Source of the DNA: JADJPO01 sp046330955
Lineage (GTDB): Bacteria; Actinomycetota; Actinomycetes; Actinomycetales; Kineosporiaceae
Direction of reading: 5' to 3'
Assembly: GCA_046330955.1 (NCBI GenBank)
Contig: JAXLRT010000016.1
Location: 1 to 64,000 of the forward strand
Length of the DNA: 64,000 bases
The position numbers were made by a program, and so were the translations under genes. Shown here in pieces: positions 18,050 through 26,986 of the stretch. The notes beneath the pieces are model-generated. The model was given only the letters and a program-made list of their open reading frames with translations, did no database searches and was not told the origin of the DNA. Each line of letters starts with the position of its first letter. The stretch's first letter is position 1.

Positions 18050-19278
18050 GACGAGGAGGCTACGCGAGCCGCCGTCGGGTCCGGGCTCGGGGAGGGCACT
18101 CGTCCGGGCACCCGGTGCCACAGGAACGGCACCACGGCCAGCAACACGACCGTGGCCACCATGACGCCGACGAACGGCAGCCAGTCGGCGACCCCGAACG
18201 CCGCGCCGCACAGGCCGGCCGAGACCGCCACGGCGGCGGTCTGCAGCGCGGTGAACAGGCCCTGCGCGCGGCCGGCCGCCTGCTCGGGAACGTGTTCGGT
18301 GAGCAACGACTGCGCCGCCGGGACGGCGAAGACGAAGCCGACGGACTCGACCATGCCCAGGCCGATCAGCCAGGACACGCTGGGCAGGAACGGATACAGG
18401 CCGGCGAACAGGCTGCCGCTGACCAGGCCGACGAGCACCATGACCCGGCGATCCTGCCGGTCGGCCAGCCACCCGGCGAACGGGGCGATGACCGCGAACG
18501 GCAGCGCGAACAGCGTCCAGGACAAGCCGATCTGGCCATCGGTGGCGCCGCGTGCGTTCATCAGCAAGGACCAGCACGCCTCGTAGACGCCGGTCAGGAC
18601 CCCACCGACCACGGCCACGAGCAGCACGCCGGCGAGGGCTCGGCCGGCCACGCCGCGCCGCGGCAACCGCGCGGCCGCGGCGTCCGGGTGGGGGGTCAGA
18701 TCGACCGAGGCCGCGCGGGAGAGCAGTACCGGAACGCAGGCCAGCAGCGCGGCGGTGGCCGAGAGCACGAACAGCGTTCCCATGTGCGCGATGCCGACCG
18801 CGGTGCCCAGCATCGGGCCGACGGCGATACCGGCCAGCTCGGCGCCACTGACGATGGCGAAGGCCCGGCCCCGCGCCTCGAGCGGCACCGCCCGCGCCAC
18901 CAGCGACAGGCAGGCGACCTGTGCGGCACCGGCCGCGGCCCCCTGGGCGCCGCGCAGACCGAGGTAGCCCCAGCCGTTGATCTCGAGCGAGAAGCCGGCG
19001 CTGGCCACGGCATAGCCGATGAGCCCGGCGAGCAGCACCCGGCGATGCCCGATCCGGTCGCCGAGCCGGCCCGCCAGGTATTGGGCCAGGACGCCGGTGG
19101 CGAAGAACGAGGCCATCACGGCACCGATCAGCCCGGTGGGGTTGCCCCGTTCGGCGAGATAGATCGGCAGCAGCGGCAGCACGGCGCTGGAGCCGGTCCA
19201 CTGCAGGAAGACCGCTGCCGCGAGGGCGAGCACCAACACCGAGTAGCCCGGCTGCAGCAGCCGGCGGACCGCGTTCAC
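18046..19278 (-). CDS. MFS efflux transporter
   Basis: This 410-residue major facilitator protein has about 12 hydrophobic segments. It has the loop 2-3 motif YLAGRLGDRIGHRRVLLAG and a matching LADRQDRRVMVLVGL in the second half, as in drug:H+ antiporters. A GTGA overlap couples it to the upstream TetR regulator, which probably controls it. The substrate is unknown. Such regulator-efflux pairs usually respond to a toxic small molecule or secreted metabolite. Confidence 0.9.
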   Translation of the reverse strand: MNAVRRLLQPGYSVLVLALAAAVFLQWTGSSAVLPLLPIYLAERGNPTGLIGAVMASFFATGVLAQYLAGRLGDRIGHRRVLLAGLIGYAVASAGFSLEINGWGYLGLRGAQGAAAGAAQVACLSLVARAVPLEARGRAFAIVSGAELAGIAVGPMLGTAVGIAHMGTLFVLSATAALLACVPVLLSRAASVDLTPHPDAAAARLPRRGVAGRALAGVLLVAVVGGVLTGVYEACWSLLMNARGATDGQIGLSWTLFALPFAVIAPFAGWLADRQDRRVMVLVGLVSGSLFAGLYPFLPSVSWLIGLGMVESVGFVFAVPAAQSLLTEHVPEQAAGRAQGLFTALQTAAVAVSAGLCGAAFGVADWLPFVGVMVATVVLLAVVPFLWHRVPGRVPSPSPDPTAARVASSS

Positions 19279-19844
19279 GCCGGGTCCGTCAGGTGGCGCA
19301 GCCGCTCGGCCACCTGCTCACGCCGGTGCGGGGTGAGGGCGTCGATGCCGAACAGCTCACACAGCCAGAGCCCGTCGGCGGCCAGCCGGGCGACGGTGGC
19401 CCCGACCGGGTCGGCCGCCTGCTCGATCTGCTGCTGCCACCGGCCGAAGGCGGCGCGCAACGGGGCGAGGAGTTCGGGTTCGGCGGCCACGGCAGCGAGC
19501 AGGGCCGCGCCGACCCGGGCCTCGTGATGCGCGTCGGCCTGCTCGGCGGGCTCCTCGACGAGGCATTCCTCGACGTAGACCCGCGCGAAGGAGTGCTGCG
19601 GGTGCGCGCTGCGGACGTCGTCCAAGCCGGACTGGAAGCGCGCGATCAGCCGCTCGACCATGGCCGCGATCAGGTCGTTGCGCGTGGCGAAGTGGTACAG
19701 CACGCCACCCTTGCTGACCCCGGCCCGCGCCGCGGCCTTCGCCAGGGTGAGGTGAGCGACGCCGTCCGTCAGGACGACGTCCTGCGCGGCTCGCAGGATC
19801 AGCTCACGCGTCGCGGCGGCGTCGCGTCCGGCGGTCTTGGCCAT
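19275..19844 (-). CDS. TetR-family repressor of the MFS gene
   Basis: This 189-residue protein has an N-terminal TetR helix-turn-helix (LTLAKAAARAGVSKGGVLYHF, in two parts LTLAKAAARAGVSK and GGVLYHFATR) and a C-terminal ligand-binding domain with a TetR_C-like GLWLCELFG helix. It begins the operon with the MFS transporter (4-nt overlap). A perfect 16-bp palindrome lies 25 nt upstream of the start, so autorepression with ligand release is expected. Confidence 0.92.
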   Translation of the reverse strand: MAKTAGRDAAATRELILRAAQDVVLTDGVAHLTLAKAAARAGVSKGGVLYHFATRNDLIAAMVERLIARFQSGLDDVRSAHPQHSFARVYVEECLVEEPAEQADAHHEARVGAALLAAVAAEPELLAPLRAAFGRWQQQIEQAADPVGATVARLAADGLWLCELFGIDALTPHRREQVAERLRHLTDPA

Positions 19845-19868
19845 GCCGGCAGGCTAGCACGCTTACTG

Positions 19869-19884
19869 TACCGTCTGGACGGTA
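19869..19884. promoter_or_regulatory. TetR operator candidate TACCGTCTGGACGGTA
   Basis: This is a perfect inverted repeat with 7-nt arms TACCGTC/GACGGTA and a 2-nt centre, flanked by further T/A-rich bases (ACTG...TACC). It lies 25-40 nt upstream of the tetR ATG, in promoter position. ACCGTC-N2-GACGGT is a common half-site pattern for TetR repressors. Confidence 0.8.
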
Positions 19885-19906
19885 TACCTCCTGACAGGCC
19901 TTCCAG

Positions 19907-20008
19907 AACCCGCTCATGCTCCGCAGGTGTCCGCCGAAGCATGGAAGACAACGCTGTCATGCGTCGGCTGCGGAGCATGGACGGGCACCCGCGGAGCATG
20001 AGCGGGTT
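19907..20008. repeat. 102-nt element A (copy 1)
   Basis: The ends are a perfect 18-nt inverted repeat, AACCCGCTCATGCTCCGC at 19907-19924 and its complement at 19991-20008. A further GCGGAGCATGG starts at 19970, exactly 21 nt before the terminal motif at 19991. Three other copies (53184, 53819, 55105) have the same length and geometry. It lies between the tetR promoter and the 3' end of the CitE-like gene. Confidence 0.85.
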
Positions 20009-20040
20009 GGGTGGGGGTGGTCAAGGTTGGTCAGGGGTGG

Positions 20041-20913
20041 TCAGGGGGTGGTGATGGCGGCGTGGAAGGCGAGGGTTCGGCGGGCGGTGTCGACGTGCAG
20101 GTTCTCGACCATGCGGCCGTTGTGGACGACGACGCCCTTGCCCTCGGCGATGGCGGCCTCGAACGTGGCGATCAGGGCGCGCGCATCCTCGACGGCGGCC
20201 TCGGACGGCGCCCAGGCCTCGTTGCACGGGCCGATCTGGCCCGGGTGGATCAGGGTCTTGCCGTCGAAGCCCAACTCGACGCCCTGGCGGCACTCGGCGG
20301 CGAAGCCCTCGGCGTTCTTCACGTCGTTGTAGACCCCGTCGAGGATCGCCTTGCCGGTGGCCCGCGCCGCCAGCAGGCACAGCCCCAGCCCGGTCAGCAA
20401 CGGTTGACGCCCCGGGACATGTTCCGCGCGTAGCTCTTTGGCCAGGTCGTTGGTGCCCATCACCAACACGGCCAGCCGCTCGGACGCCGCGGCGATCTCC
20501 TCACAGTGCAACATCGCCACCGGGGTCTCGACCATGGCCCAGATGAAGGTGTGGTCGGGCGCGCCGGCCTTCTCCATCGCGGCCTCGATGGTGCGGACGT
20601 CGGCCACCGACGACACCTTGGGGACGACGATCCCACCCGGCCCGGCGGCCGAGGCCGCGGCGATGTCGTCGGCGAACCAGTCGGTGTCGAGCCCGTTGAC
20701 CCGGATGGTGAGTTCCTTGCGGCCGTACTCCCCCGAGGACGCCGCAGCGCACACCCGTTCGCGGGCATCGGCTTTGGCGTCGGGCGCGACCGAGTCCTCG
20801 AGGTCGAGGATGAGCGCGTCGGCGTCCAGCGCCTTGGCCTTCTCGAGCGCACGCTCATTGGCACCCGGCATGTACAGCACGCTGCGGCGCGGGGTGAGAC
20901 TGGGGTCGGTCAC
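20041..20913 (-). CDS. HpcH/HpaI aldolase, CitE-like CoA ester lyase or thioesterase
   Basis: This 290-residue TIM-barrel protein has RRSVLYMPGANERALEKA, the acidic metal site LILDLEDSVAPDAK, TIRVNGLDT, VPKVSS, METP-equivalent VETPVAML, and DGKTLIHPGQI. These are shared by citrate lyase beta, malyl-CoA lyase and the (S)-malyl-CoA thioesterase Mcl2. The start is GTG at 20913 with GGAGGA upstream. It lies 28 nt after a second, longer paralogue on the same strand, so a pair of lyase plus thioesterase is likely. Which C4 or C5 acyl-CoA is used is not visible. Confidence 0.85.
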   Translation of the reverse strand: MTDPSLTPRRSVLYMPGANERALEKAKALDADALILDLEDSVAPDAKADARERVCAAASSGEYGRKELTIRVNGLDTDWFADDIAAASAAGPGGIVVPKVSSVADVRTIEAAMEKAGAPDHTFIWAMVETPVAMLHCEEIAAASERLAVLVMGTNDLAKELRAEHVPGRQPLLTGLGLCLLAARATGKAILDGVYNDVKNAEGFAAECRQGVELGFDGKTLIHPGQIGPCNEAWAPSEAAVEDARALIATFEAAIAEGKGVVVHNGRMVENLHVDTARRTLAFHAAITTP

Positions 20914-20941
20914 GGCACTCTCCTCCAGGGGTGCGGGTTGC

Positions 20942-22006
20942 TCAGAAGCCGTACGCAGCAGCGAGTTCCGGATCGCGCGCCGCCAGCGCACGCGCCAGGT
21001 CGACCATCACCTGGCACTGCTTGCACGAGGCGTCGTCCTCCATGCGCCCGTCGAGCATCACCGCGCCGCTGCCGTCGCCCATCGCCTCGATCACGCGCAG
21101 GGCGTGCGCCACGTCGTCCGGGGCGGGTGAGAACACCTTCTTGGCGATCTCGATCTGCACCGGGTGCAGGCTCCAGGCCCCGACACAGCCGAGCAGGAAG
21201 GCGTTGCGGAACTGGTCCTCACAGGCGACGACGTCCTTGATGTCGCCGAAGGGGCCGTAGTAGGCGTAGATGCCGTTCGAGGCACAGGCATCGACCATGC
21301 GAGCGATCGTGTAGTGCCACAGGTCCTGCTGGAACACGGCGCGGTCGGACTGGTACCCCACGCCGCCGTCGTCCAGCGCCGGCGGGTCCTCGCGCACCAG
21401 ATACCCGGGGTGCCCGCCGCCGACGCGCGTGGTCTTCATCCGGCGATTGGCGGCCAGGTCGGCGGGCCCGAGCGAGAGTCCCTGCATCCGCGGGCTGGCG
21501 CTGCAGATCTCCTCGACATTCGCCACGCCGCGGGCGGTCTCGAGAATCGCGTGGATCAGGATCGGCCGCGTCAGTCCGGCCTTGGCCTCGAGCTGGGCGA
21601 GCAGCCGGTCGACGTAGTGGATGTCCTCGGCCCCCTCGACCTTGGGCACCATCACCACGTCGAGCTTGCGCCCGATGGCCGGGATCAGCGTGGTCAGGTC
21701 ATCGAGCACCCAGGGCGAGTCGAGCGCGTTGATCCGGGTCCACAGCTGGGTGTCGCCGAAGTCGGTGGACGCCGCGATGGCCACCAGCCCGGCGCGCGCG
21801 GCCTCCTTGTTGTCGGCCTTGACGGCGTCCTCGAGGTTGCCGAGCAACACGTCGACCTTCGAGGCCATCTCCGGCACCTTGGCCGCCATCTTGGCGTTCG
21901 ACGGGTCGAAGAAGTGGATCATTCGCGACGGTCGGAACGGGATCTCACGCAGCGGGGCCGGCGCACCGACCGCGAGCGGGCGGAAGAAGTCCTTCGGAGG
22001 GCGCAT
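20942..22006 (-). CDS. Malyl-CoA/beta-methylmalyl-CoA lyase-like protein
   Basis: This 354-residue HpcH/HpaI protein is longer than the CitE type and resembles the L-malyl-CoA lyase (Mcl) group. It has FRPSRMIHFFDPSNAKMAAK, LGNLEDAVKADNKEAAR, TRINALDSPW, VMVPKVEGAEDI, AILETARGV, LSLGPADLAANRR and WSLHPVQIEIAKK. Mcl cleaves malyl-CoA to acetyl-CoA and glyoxylate in the ethylmalonyl-CoA or related pathways. The start ATG at 22006 is supported by GGAGGGC just upstream. It is followed within 28 nt by the CitE-like paralogue. Confidence 0.85.
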   Translation of the reverse strand: MRPPKDFFRPLAVGAPAPLREIPFRPSRMIHFFDPSNAKMAAKVPEMASKVDVLLGNLEDAVKADNKEAARAGLVAIAASTDFGDTQLWTRINALDSPWVLDDLTTLIPAIGRKLDVVMVPKVEGAEDIHYVDRLLAQLEAKAGLTRPILIHAILETARGVANVEEICSASPRMQGLSLGPADLAANRRMKTTRVGGGHPGYLVREDPPALDDGGVGYQSDRAVFQQDLWHYTIARMVDACASNGIYAYYGPFGDIKDVVACEDQFRNAFLLGCVGAWSLHPVQIEIAKKVFSPAPDDVAHALRVIEAMGDGSGAVMLDGRMEDDASCKQCQVMVDLARALAARDPELAAAYGF

Positions 22007-22315
22007 GGCGCTCAGCCTAGGCGCGCAGCCCGATGCCGCAGCGTCGCGCCGGTCACACCTGTCGGCCAGGGCATCACGGCGCCGATCGATCATCGTCGGA
22101 CCCGGACCGGTTCCACCGTGCTGTCGCGGGATGCATCGATCGATGTACTTACCGGAAGTCCTCGGCTACTGTCGCGACAGAGACCGTTCGATGGGTGATC
22201 ACTCGGGGAAACCAGGACCGGAACCTCGCGCTGGGGCTCGCCACACGGCGTCGTGGGGTTCGGGGTGTACCACCGAATGTCGATCGGCGCGGCGATCGGG
22301 AACCCGGGAGCGCGC
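22007..22315. other. Divergent intergenic region with two perfect palindromes
   Basis: No gene is seen here. The region separates the mcl-like gene (minus) from the EAL protein (plus). It holds CATCGATCGATG at 22134-22145 and CTGTCGCGACAG at 22169-22180, both perfect 12-bp palindromes 35 nt apart and centre-to-centre close to a whole number of helical turns. They are candidate operators for either gene. Confidence 0.5.
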
Positions 22316-24196
22316 ATGGCCTTTTTGTCCGGTCCGGGCACCGACGAGCACTTTCGGCTTGCCGAGTTCCAGCGGTACGAGGTGCGTCTCGACCAAACGG
22401 ATCCGGCCCTGGTGGACCTCGCTCGGCTCGCCGCCTCGTTGACCGCCAGCCCGATCGCCGGGGTGAGCCTGGTCGACAGCAGTCACGTCTGGATCAAGGG
22501 CGCCGTGGGCATCGACGGGCATTGCCTGGAACGCGAGGGATCGTTCTGTGGCGCGGCGGTGGAGTCCAACCTGCCGCTGTTCTCGGTACCGGACGCCGCG
22601 CGCCACCCGGTGTTCGCATCCAACCCTCTGGTGGTCTCCGCGCCGAACATCCGCAGCTACGCGGCGGCCGTGCTCATCGGCCAGTCCGGCTATGCCCTCG
22701 GGACGCTGTGGGTGATGCACCACGAACCACGTTCCCTGACCGCCGCCGAGCGCGAGAACCTGATCATGCTCTCGGCGCACGTCGTCCGGCTGCTGGAACT
22801 GCGCCACCGTCATGCCGTCACCGGGCTGCCGACCCGGCAGGCGTTCGTGGCCAACCTGCAGTGCGCCCTGGACCAGCAACGGCTCGGTAGCCAGGTGTGC
22901 CGGGTGGCCGATTGCCGCCGGCTGCGTCCGGATGGGTCGTGCTCCAGCGAGGACAGCCAGCGGGCCACCGCGGTGGGATGCGTCCGGCTGCGGAACCTGC
23001 CGTTGATCAACAGTGTCCACACCCGGGACGCCGGCCTCGCGGTACTGCGCGCCCTGTCGCTGCGACTGCTCGGATGGCTGGGCGAGGGGAACACCCTCGG
23101 CCACTTCGAGGACGACAACTTCACCTTCGCGCTGTTCGACTCCCCGTTGGCCGTACGGCGGCGCCTCGACGCGCTGCCCGGGATCCTGGCAGCTCCCGTG
23201 CCCTTCGGCCCGACGGTGATCCGCCCGGACATCACCATCGGCGTGGTCGACCCCAACAAGACGCCGATCAGTGCCTCGGCACTGGTCGATCGAGTCGCCG
23301 TGCCGGCGCTGCACGGCGAGCACCGGTACCCGTCGTTCCCCGGTGGTCACGGCGGGACCGACGCCAACCGAGTCTGGTCCGAGGTTCAGCGGACCCTGCC
23401 GCAGGATCTGTCCACCGGCCGGATCCGCCCGCACTACCAACCCCAGGTCGACGTCCTCACCGGGACGCTGTGGGGGTTCGAGGCGCTGGCTCGCCTCGAC
23501 CACGCGACGCTCGGTGAGGTGGCCGCGGGCGATCTGCTGTCGGTGGCCACGGACGAGAATCTGCTGTTCGAACTGGACCTGACGATGCTCGAGGCGGTCT
23601 GCGCCGACCTGGCCGGCTGGCTCGCCGCCGGACTGGCCCTGGTGCCGGTGTCCGCGAACCTGGCGCGCTCATCGCTGCGTCGTCCCGGCGCCGCCCACGA
23701 GATCCTGAGCTGCCTGTCGCGGCACGGGGTGCCACCCGAGCTGCTGAAGATCGAGATCACCGAGGGCGGCCCGGCCGCCCCGCTGTCACATCTGAGCGCG
23801 GCGGTCGAGGAGCTCCACGAGTCCCGCCTGACCGTGGTGCTGGACGATTTCGGCACCGGTCTGTCCAACCTCGAGATGCTGGGCCGGGTACCGATCACCG
23901 TGCTCAAGGCCGACCGGTTCTACGTCCACGGCGCCTCGACCAGCCCTCACATCGAGGGCCTGTTGCGCTTCGTCCACAACATTGCCGCCCTGTTCGGGCT
24001 CGGAGTGATCTGCGAGGGCATCGAAGAGGAGGCCGACCTGCAGGTGGCGGTGGAGCTGGGCTGCCGCTACTTCCAGGGGTGGTACTTCGGGGCCGCGGTG
24101 CCCGCCGAACGCGCGACCGCGATGCTGCAGTGGGCGGCGACCCCGCGTGGCCACCTGATGCCGCGCGAGCTGGCCCAGGCGCTGCAGTCCTGCTGA
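22316..24196 (+). CDS. GAF - degenerate GGDEF - EAL protein, c-di-GMP phosphodiesterase
   Basis: This 626-residue soluble protein has a GAF sensor at residues about 30-165 (IAGVSLVDSSHVWIKGAVGI, CGAAVE). A GGDEF-like domain (about 170-350) carries GHFEDDNF where GGDEF should be. An EAL domain starts with GFEALAR (Glu389). The EAL metal and catalytic residues are present: N in VSANLAR, E in IEITEGG, DD in DDFGTG, K in LKADRF, E in CEGIEEE, Q in YFQGW. The domain should therefore hydrolyse c-di-GMP while the GGDEF part cannot make it. The ATG at 22316 has GGGAG upstream. Confidence 0.88.
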   Translation: MAFLSGPGTDEHFRLAEFQRYEVRLDQTDPALVDLARLAASLTASPIAGVSLVDSSHVWIKGAVGIDGHCLEREGSFCGAAVESNLPLFSVPDAARHPVFASNPLVVSAPNIRSYAAAVLIGQSGYALGTLWVMHHEPRSLTAAERENLIMLSAHVVRLLELRHRHAVTGLPTRQAFVANLQCALDQQRLGSQVCRVADCRRLRPDGSCSSEDSQRATAVGCVRLRNLPLINSVHTRDAGLAVLRALSLRLLGWLGEGNTLGHFEDDNFTFALFDSPLAVRRRLDALPGILAAPVPFGPTVIRPDITIGVVDPNKTPISASALVDRVAVPALHGEHRYPSFPGGHGGTDANRVWSEVQRTLPQDLSTGRIRPHYQPQVDVLTGTLWGFEALARLDHATLGEVAAGDLLSVATDENLLFELDLTMLEAVCADLAGWLAAGLALVPVSANLARSSLRRPGAAHEILSCLSRHGVPPELLKIEITEGGPAAPLSHLSAAVEELHESRLTVVLDDFGTGLSNLEMLGRVPITVLKADRFYVHGASTSPHIEGLLRFVHNIAALFGLGVICEGIEEEADLQVAVELGCRYFQGWYFGAAVPAERATAMLQWAATPRGHLMPRELAQALQSC

Positions 24197-24265
24197 GGCC
24201 CCGTCACGCAAGGCAGGGATGCGTCGGGCAGGGGTGAGACGGCGGAGGGCGTCGAGCCGACCGGA

Positions 24266-25612
24266 TCAGGCCTCGCCCCAGGCCCGGGCGATGGCGTGGG
24301 ACAGTGCCCGCGGGACGCCGCCGGAGGCGCGCAGCGGCAGATGGCGACCGTCCTCGACCACGGTGCGCCCGCCCACCACCACGGTGTCGACATCGCTGGC
24401 GGAGGCGACCATCGGGATCTGGCCCGGCAGCGCCCCGGACGTGCGCAGCGAATCGAGCCGGACGCCGACCAGGTCGCACAACGAGCCGACCTCGATCCTG
24501 CCGGCCTCGGGCCAGCCCAGCGCGGCGTGCCCGGCCGCGGTCAGCGAGGTGACCAGCTCCTCGACCGAGAACCGGCCGCGCCGTCCGGAGGCCAGCCGCT
24601 CGTGCATCTCCAGCATCCGAGACTCGGCGATCATGTCGATCATCACGTGCTGGTCGGTGCCCAACGCGATCGGCGCCCCGGCGTCGGCCAGTTCACGGGC
24701 GGGGCCGATGCCGTCCGCCAGATCCTGCTCGGTGCTGGGGCAGATGCAGGCCGTGGTCTGCGAGCTGCCCAACAAGGCGATGTCCTCGGCCGTCAGGTGG
24801 GTGGCGTGCACCGCGGTGGTCGCCGACCCCAGCACTCCGTGGTCGGCGAGCAGTTGGGTCGGGGTGCGCCCGTAGGCGGCGAGGCAGGAGGCGTTCTCGG
24901 CCGGTTGCTCCGACAGGTGCACGTGCAGCGGCCGCGGCGAGCCGTCCTCCCCCACGTCGGCCGCGACGATCACCGACAATTCCTCGACCGGGACGGCGCG
25001 CACCGAGTGCACCGCCGCCGCCACCCGGAAGGTCTCACCGTCGGCCAGTTCGCTGACCCGCATCGCCCAGCTCTCGGCGTCCCCGTCGTCGAACCGGCGT
25101 TGCACGCCCTCGAGCGGGATGTCGATGCCGCCGCGCAGGTAGCAGGTGTCGAGCAGGGTCATCCGCAGGCCGGCGCGCGCCGCGGCCTCGCGCAGCGCCT
25201 CGCCCATGGCGTTGGGCTCGCCGTACCGCGCGCCGCCGGGGCCGTGGTGCAGGTAGTGGAACTCCCCGACGCAGGTCACCCCGGACAGCACCATCTCGGA
25301 GAACACCGCGGTGGCCAGCTCGCAGTAGGTATCGGGGGTGAGCCGGTCGGCCAGGGCGTACATCCGGTCGCGCCAGGTCCAGAAGGTGCCGCCGTCGGTA
25401 TGGGTGCGACCGCGTAGTGCCCGGTGAAAGGCATGGGAGTGTGTGTTGGCGAACCCCGGCAGCACCAGCAGTTCGAGCCTCGTGTCGCCGGGCTGGGCCT
25501 GGGTGTCGGTCTCGACGGAGACGATCGTGCCGTCCTCGCCGGAACTGATCCTCACCCCAGCGGCCGGGCCCTTGGGCAACCAGGCGTGGGCGCACCACCA
25601 CGTGCGGTTCAC
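24266..25612 (-). CDS. hutF: Formimidoylglutamate deiminase
   Basis: This 448-residue amidohydrolase matches HutF, which deaminates N-formimino-L-glutamate to N-formyl-L-glutamate and ammonia. It has PGFANTHSHAFHRALRGRTH, GTFWTWRDRMY, GEFHYLHHGPGG, HVHLSEQPAEN, VHATHLT and ALGTDQHVMIDMIAE. HutF implies the five-step histidine route through N-formylglutamate, which needs a deformylase (see the M20 hydrolase at 30563). The start GTG at 25612 is divergent from nagA by 77 nt. Confidence 0.93.
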   Translation of the reverse strand: MNRTWWCAHAWLPKGPAAGVRISSGEDGTIVSVETDTQAQPGDTRLELLVLPGFANTHSHAFHRALRGRTHTDGGTFWTWRDRMYALADRLTPDTYCELATAVFSEMVLSGVTCVGEFHYLHHGPGGARYGEPNAMGEALREAAARAGLRMTLLDTCYLRGGIDIPLEGVQRRFDDGDAESWAMRVSELADGETFRVAAAVHSVRAVPVEELSVIVAADVGEDGSPRPLHVHLSEQPAENASCLAAYGRTPTQLLADHGVLGSATTAVHATHLTAEDIALLGSSQTTACICPSTEQDLADGIGPARELADAGAPIALGTDQHVMIDMIAESRMLEMHERLASGRRGRFSVEELVTSLTAAGHAALGWPEAGRIEVGSLCDLVGVRLDSLRTSGALPGQIPMVASASDVDTVVVGGRTVVEDGRHLPLRASGGVPRALSHAIARAWGEA

Positions 25613-25689
25613 GGGTGCATACTGCCCGTTCCGGTCGGCCGGCGCATCACCTGCAGGTGAGAACCGCTCGGTAGGCCCACAGCACTAGG

Positions 25690-26865
25690 GTGCCGAGCGT
25701 GAGACCCGAGTCCGTTGCCGCCCCCTCGTCCCTCGTGGTCGAGCGGCTGATCGACGAGGCGTACGACGGCCCGGCATGGCTTCAACTCGCGGCCGGGAGG
25801 GTGGTCGCGCGCGGTACCGGTGCGCCACCGCGACCTGCCGAGGCCACCATCGCGGTCGCCGTCCCCGGCTTGGTGGACATGCACTGTCACGGTGCCGCGG
25901 GGGTGGATTTCGGCGCCCTCGCGGCCGATCCGTCCCCCGGTCTGGCCCACCATGCCGGCCTCGGGGTCACCCGGCTGGTGGCCTCGATCGCCACCATGGC
26001 CTGGCCGGCTCTGATCGACCGGCTGCGCGAGCTGGCCCCACTGGTGCACGACGGCACCCTGGCCGGGCTGCACCTCGAGGGGCCGTGGCTGTCGGTGCAC
26101 CGGTGCGGCGCCCATGATCCGCGGCTGCTACGCGCGCCGGCCCCGGCCGAGGTCGTCGAGGCGCTGAACGCCGGCGACGGTGCGATCACCATGGTCACCC
26201 TGGCGCCCGAGATGCCCGGTGCCCTGGACGCCGTGCGCCGCCTGACCGAGGCCGGCGTCACCGTCGCGCTGGGCCACAGCCAGGCACCGACGGACGTCGT
26301 CCATCGGGCCGTGGACGCCGGCGCCCGGGTGATCACGCACCTGTACAACGGCATGCCCTCGCTGCACCACCGCGAACCGGGGCTGGTCGGCGTCGCGCTC
26401 AGTGATGCCTCGTTGACCGTCGAGCTGATCGCGGATGGCGAGCACGTGGCCGACGAGGCGATCGACGTCGTCCGCGCCGCGGCCGGTGGGCGAATGGCGT
26501 TGATCTCGGACGCCATGGCGGCGACCGGACTCGGCGACGGCGACTACGTCCTGGCCGGCTCGGCGGTGCGGGTGCAGGACGGCGTGGCCCGGGTGGTCAC
26601 CACGGACGGCACGGCGGGGGCACTGGCGGGCAGCACCACCACCGTGGGTGAGGCGTTCGGCTGGCTGGTGCGCCGCGGCGTCCCGGTGCTGGAGGTGGCG
26701 CGCGCCGCGACGGTGACCCCGGCCCGGGCGCTGGGATTGCCGGCGCCGAGTCTGGCGGTCGGGGCTCCGGCCGATCTGGTCGAGATCACCTCGACCGGGG
26801 TCGGACGGGTGCTGCACCGCGGCCGGTGGCTCACCAGACCAACGGCACCATCGCCCCGTCCGTGA
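25690..26865 (+). CDS. nagA: N-acetylglucosamine-6-phosphate deacetylase
   Basis: This 391-residue amidohydrolase shows the NagA pattern: PGLVDMHCHGAAGVDFG with metal HxH, LHLEGPWLSVHRCGAHDP (catalytic Glu and HP motif), VTLAPEMPGA, ALGHSQAP, ITHLYNGMP (HxxNAM equivalent), ISDAMAATG (catalytic Asp) and a C-terminal LG-PAPSLAVGAPADLVE. It feeds amino sugars into glycolysis after deacetylation. The HxxN motif reads HLYNGMP instead of HLFNAMP. Start GTG at 25690 or 25699. The 3' end overlaps a toxin remnant on the other strand by 35 nt. Confidence 0.9.
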   Translation: MPSVRPESVAAPSSLVVERLIDEAYDGPAWLQLAAGRVVARGTGAPPRPAEATIAVAVPGLVDMHCHGAAGVDFGALAADPSPGLAHHAGLGVTRLVASIATMAWPALIDRLRELAPLVHDGTLAGLHLEGPWLSVHRCGAHDPRLLRAPAPAEVVEALNAGDGAITMVTLAPEMPGALDAVRRLTEAGVTVALGHSQAPTDVVHRAVDAGARVITHLYNGMPSLHHREPGLVGVALSDASLTVELIADGEHVADEAIDVVRAAAGGRMALISDAMAATGLGDGDYVLAGSAVRVQDGVARVVTTDGTAGALAGSTTTVGEAFGWLVRRGVPVLEVARAATVTPARALGLPAPSLAVGAPADLVEITSTGVGRVLHRGRWLTRPTAPSPRP

Positions 26866-26986
26866 ACGCGGCGTCACAGCTGACCAGGGGCAACGACTCG
26901 ATGAGGCCCTGAGCCACCAGCATGCGATCGAACGGGTCGCGGCGGGCCCAGTCCAGCGCCCCCGCGGGGGATGCTCGGTGCCTCAC
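26831..26986 (-). pseudogene. C-terminal remnant of a PIN-domain (VapC-like) toxin
   Basis: The minus strand encodes AGALDWARRDPFDRMLVAQG followed by LIESLPLVSCDAAFTDG and VPLVW-stop. This is the last third of a PIN toxin (the RDPFDRMLVAQ block and the C-terminal acidic Asp). The N-terminal two thirds, which would carry the first acidic residues of the nuclease site, are missing: the antitoxin stop at 26983 is followed directly by this fragment. With part of the active site lost it cannot be an RNase. Its end overlaps nagA. Confidence 0.7.
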
